This document shows, in pieces, positions 61,575 to 64,000 of a stretch of 64,000 nt of DNA; the stretch's first letter is position 1, and the number at the start of each line of letters is the position of its first letter. Position numbers and translations under genes: made by a program. The notes beneath the pieces were generated by a model. It searched no databases and was not told where the DNA came from. It saw only the letters and a program-made list of their open reading frames with translations. Origin of the DNA: Arthrobacter sp. FW306-2-2C-D06B (GTDB lineage: Bacteria; Actinomycetota; Actinomycetes; Actinomycetales; Micrococcaceae); assembly GCF_021789175.1 (NCBI RefSeq), contig NZ_CP084560.1, positions 2,170,001 to 2,234,000 of the forward strand, written 5' to 3'.

Positions 61575-63842
61575 ATGGAAATCTGGCCCGGATCGGCGTA
61601 CCCCCTTGGCGCCACCTTCGATGGAACCGGAACCAACTTCGCCTTGTTCAGTGAGAGGGCTGAGAAAGTCGAGCTTTGCTTGTTTCAGGATGACGGCTCC
61701 GAAACCAAAGTCGATGTCGTGGAAGTCGATGGTTATGTTTGGCACTGTTACCTGCCGCACGTCCAGCCCGGACAGAAGTATGGCTACCGCGTGCACGGTC
61801 CGTATGACCCTGCCAACGGGCAGCGCTTCAATCCCAACAAGCTCCTCCTGGACCCTTACGCCAAGGCCATCCACCGGCAGATCGACTGGGATCCGGCGCT
61901 TTTCTCGTACAACATGGGGGATCCGGACTCCCGCAATGACAAGGATTCCGCGCCGCACATGATGATGGGCGTGGTCATCAACCCGTTCTTCGATTGGGAC
62001 GGGGACCACCTTCCGCGGATCCCGTACCACCGTTCCGTGATTTACGAGGCGCACGTCAAGGGCCTGACCCAGCTCCACCCCGAGGTTCCGGAGGAGCAGC
62101 GCGGCACCTATGCCGGGGTCGCCCACCCGTCGGTCATTTCCCACTTGCAGAAGCTCGGCGTCACGGCCATCGAACTCATGCCCGTCCACCAGTTCGTCAA
62201 TGACGGCACCCTGCAGGACAAGGGGCTGAACAACTACTGGGGCTACAACACGATCGGGTTCTTTGCCCCGCACAACAGCTACAGCTCCGCTGGGGACGCC
62301 GGCCAGCAGGTGCAAGACTTCAAGGCCATGGTCCGGTCCCTCCACCGGGCCGGGATCGAGGTCATTCTCGATGTCGTGTACAACCACACCGCCGAAGGCA
62401 ACCACCTTGGCCCGACGCTGTCCTTCAAGGGCATCGACAACTCCGCGTACTACCGGCTGATGGAGGGCGACGAGAAGCACTACATGGACTACACGGGCAC
62501 CGGCAACTCGCTGAACGTGCGCAGCCCGCATTCCTTGCAGTTGCTCATGGATTCCCTGCGGTATTGGGTCACCGAAATGCATGTGGACGGTTTCCGCTTC
62601 GACCTCGCGTCCACGCTGGCCCGTGAGTTCTATGACGTGGACAAGCTGTCGACCTTTTTCGAGCTCATCCAGCAGGATCCGGTGGTTTCGCAGGTCAAGC
62701 TGATCGCGGAGCCGTGGGACGTCGGCCCGGGCGGCTACCAGGTGGGCAATTTCCCGCCGCAGTGGACGGAATGGAACGGCAAGTACCGGGACACGGTCCG
62801 CGATTTCTGGCGTGGCGAGCCTTCCACCCTGGGCGAGTTCGCGTCCCGGTTGACCGGGTCGGCGGATCTTTACGAGCACTCGGGGCGCCGCCCGGTGGCT
62901 TCCATCAACTTCGTCACGGCCCACGACGGCTTCACTTTGGCCGATCTGGTGTCCTACAACGAGAAGCACAACGAGGCGAACGGCGAGGGCAACAACGACG
63001 GCGAATCCCACAACCGTTCCTGGAACTGCGGCGTCGAGGGGCCCACGGAGGATCCCAAGGTCCTGGGCCTTCGTGCCCGCCAGCAGCGGAACTTCATCGC
63101 CTCCATGCTTCTGTCCCAGGGTGTCCCGATGCTGCTGCACGGTGACGAGCTGGGCCGGACGCAGCGGGGCAACAACAACGGCTACTGCCAGGACTCCGAG
63201 CTGACCTGGATCAACTGGGATAGCGTGGACCAGCCGCTCGTGGAGTTCACGGCCGCGGTCAGCGCTTTGCGCGCCAAGCACCCCACCTTCCGCCGCAGCC
63301 GTTTCTTCGACGGACGCCCGGTGCTGCGCGGCGAAGGCGAGAGGCTTCCGGACATCGAATGGCTGGATCCGGATGGAAGCACCATGCAGCCCGAGGACTG
63401 GGACAACGGCTTCGGCCGCTCCGTGGGCGTGTTCCTCAACGGCGACGGCATCCAAGGAAAGGACAACCAGGGACGGCGCATCACGGACGTCAACTTCCTG
63501 CTCTACTTCAACGCCCACGACGACGAAGTCAAGTTCAGGCTGCCCTCCGACGAATACGCGCCGGCCTGGGACATCCTGATCGACACCGCGGGGGAGAGCG
63601 CCGACTCCGAGCCCGTCGAAGCAGACGGCATGATGTCGCTCGCGGCGAAGTCACTCGTAGTGCTTCGTGCGCACAGCGCCCCCGAGGAGGTGCCCGACCA
63701 CTCGGTGGCCGCGTCGCTCGCAGCGCTGACGCATACGGCGACCGCCGAAACCGCGGCGCTCACGTCACCGACCGTTCCGGAGCCGAAGAAGACGAAGAAA
63801 CCGGTGTCCCGGCGGCAGGCGAGCAAGCGGGACACTCCGTGA
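61575..63842 (+). CDS. glgX: Glycogen debranching enzyme GlgX/TreX type
   Basis: 755-aa isoamylase-type GH13 enzyme that hydrolyses alpha-1,6 branches of glycogen, or of maltodextrins feeding trehalose synthesis. N-terminal CBM48 (PLGATFDGTGTNFALFSERA), then the (beta/alpha)8 barrel: region I DVVYNHTAEGNH, region II DGFRFDLAS (Asp nucleophile), region III IAEPWD (Glu acid), region IV FVTAHDGFTLADLV. The C terminus is a low-complexity Ala/Thr/Lys tail. ATG 61575 follows AATAGGAGCACGA. Palindrome copy 7 suggests stress control, as for trehalose-related genes. Confidence 0.96.
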   Translation: MEIWPGSAYPLGATFDGTGTNFALFSERAEKVELCLFQDDGSETKVDVVEVDGYVWHCYLPHVQPGQKYGYRVHGPYDPANGQRFNPNKLLLDPYAKAIHRQIDWDPALFSYNMGDPDSRNDKDSAPHMMMGVVINPFFDWDGDHLPRIPYHRSVIYEAHVKGLTQLHPEVPEEQRGTYAGVAHPSVISHLQKLGVTAIELMPVHQFVNDGTLQDKGLNNYWGYNTIGFFAPHNSYSSAGDAGQQVQDFKAMVRSLHRAGIEVILDVVYNHTAEGNHLGPTLSFKGIDNSAYYRLMEGDEKHYMDYTGTGNSLNVRSPHSLQLLMDSLRYWVTEMHVDGFRFDLASTLAREFYDVDKLSTFFELIQQDPVVSQVKLIAEPWDVGPGGYQVGNFPPQWTEWNGKYRDTVRDFWRGEPSTLGEFASRLTGSADLYEHSGRRPVASINFVTAHDGFTLADLVSYNEKHNEANGEGNNDGESHNRSWNCGVEGPTEDPKVLGLRARQQRNFIASMLLSQGVPMLLHGDELGRTQRGNNNGYCQDSELTWINWDSVDQPLVEFTAAVSALRAKHPTFRRSRFFDGRPVLRGEGERLPDIEWLDPDGSTMQPEDWDNGFGRSVGVFLNGDGIQGKDNQGRRITDVNFLLYFNAHDDEVKFRLPSDEYAPAWDILIDTAGESADSEPVEADGMMSLAAKSLVVLRAHSAPEEVPDHSVAASLAALTHTATAETAALTSPTVPEPKKTKKPVSRRQASKRDTP

Positions 63843-63876
63843 ACGGTTGGCGAATTCTCGATCGGGACCTTGCCCG

Positions 63877-63894
63877 CCAGTAAGCATGCTGATT
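63877..63894. promoter_or_regulatory. 18-bp palindromic operator, copy 8
   Basis: CCAGTAAGCATGCTGATT; left arm perfect, right arm partial. It is 56 bp before the start at 63951. Confidence 0.55.
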
Positions 63895-63950
63895 GACTCA
63901 GAGGCGAAGCGCCGGACCGGCGCTGGTCTTCGTTGCAAAGGAGATGCACC

Positions 63951-64000
63951 ATGGGACTTCTCGCTTTTCTTCTGCTCGGCCTGATCGCCGGCGCCATCGC
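63951..64000 (+). CDS. GlsB/YeaQ/YmgE-type stress membrane protein, 5' part
   Basis: Only the first 16-17 codons are visible: MGLLAFLLLGLIAGAIA, the first membrane helix and Gly-rich motif of the transglycosylase-associated/YeaQ/YmgE stress family. AAAGGAGATGCACC is an excellent ribosome site. The gene continues past the right edge. Its palindrome links it to the other stress genes. Confidence 0.8.
   Translation, partial: MGLLAFLLLGLIAGAI

Noticed and set aside
1..64000. tRNA, rRNA, CRISPR arrays, insertion sequences, riboswitches
   Set aside because: Intergenic regions were read for cloverleaf ends, spaced direct repeats, terminal inverted repeats and transposase-like frames; none convincing.

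Overview
The window looks like a chromosomal segment of a high-GC actinobacterium of the Micrococcaceae, most likely Arthrobacter or a close relative (Pseudarthrobacter, Paenarthrobacter). The reasons are strongly GC-biased third codon positions, many GTG starts and ATGA/GTGA overlaps, a mycothiol-type maleylpyruvate isomerase relic, DUF3618/holin/YihY stress-envelope genes, DUF6510 and DUF5996 proteins, and several aldo/keto reductases. No rRNA, tRNA, CRISPR array, phage or insertion sequence was recognised. Genus-level placement is inference.

Layout. 0-5 kb: two aldo/keto reductases (one cut by the left edge), TspO, and a soluble Ser/Thr kinase fused to a GAF domain. 4.8-11.4 kb: a small stress membrane protein, a TetR regulator, an envelope-stress operon (LEA-like protein, holin-like protein, DUF3618, YihY, LapA), and a quinone oxidoreductase. 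11.6-15.5 kb: a giant MalT-like LuxR regulator and a DUF4386 membrane protein fused to a small upstream protein. 15.6-17.6 kb: small heat shock protein, J-domain protein and a MerR/HspR-like regulator. 17.6-23.8 kb: XRE-cupin regulator beside a frameshifted flavoprotein, two aldo/keto reductases, an MFS exporter and its XRE/MmyB regulator. 23.9-29.4 kb: surface protein, 5'-3' exonuclease, membrane proteins, secreted lipase, prephenate dehydratase. 29.4-32.7 kb: a tightly coupled acyl-CoA dehydrogenase / deacetylase-methyltransferase / glycosyltransferase operon. 32.8-39.5 kb: decarboxylase, small proteins, a PLP enzyme and a zone of decayed genes. 39.5-49.4 kb: MarR regulator, a glycan/nucleoside-type cluster with a molybdenum oxidoreductase, then a second molybdenum oxidoreductase operon. 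49.5-60.3 kb: DNA polymerase IV, reductases, atypical thioredoxin, MerR regulator, ArfB, DNA glycosylase, NAD epimerase with aldo/keto reductase, and a peptidoglycan glycosyltransferase. 60.5-64 kb: lipid kinase, glycogen debranching enzyme and the start of a GlsB/YeaQ-type stress membrane protein.

Two signals run across genes. First, an 18-bp palindromic element (consensus ATAGTAAGYATGCTTAYC) occurs eight times, each time just upstream of a gene: a small membrane protein, the envelope-stress operon (two tandem copies), the acyl-CoA dehydrogenase operon, the lipid kinase, the debranching enzyme, the GlsB-like protein, and a MarR-family gene where it abuts the ribosome binding site. I infer a stress regulon, possibly controlled by that MarR protein. 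Second, CGTAAGG lies 43-44 nt before the start codon of three operons in the 41.5-47.7 kb cluster, which suggests one shared alternative sigma factor.

The most interesting candidate systems are the stress regulon; the 29.4-32.7 kb operon, whose enzyme logic (glycosyl transfer, N-deacetylation, NodS-like methylation, acyl-chain oxidation) resembles Nod-factor chemistry; and the sigma-linked 40-47.7 kb cluster.
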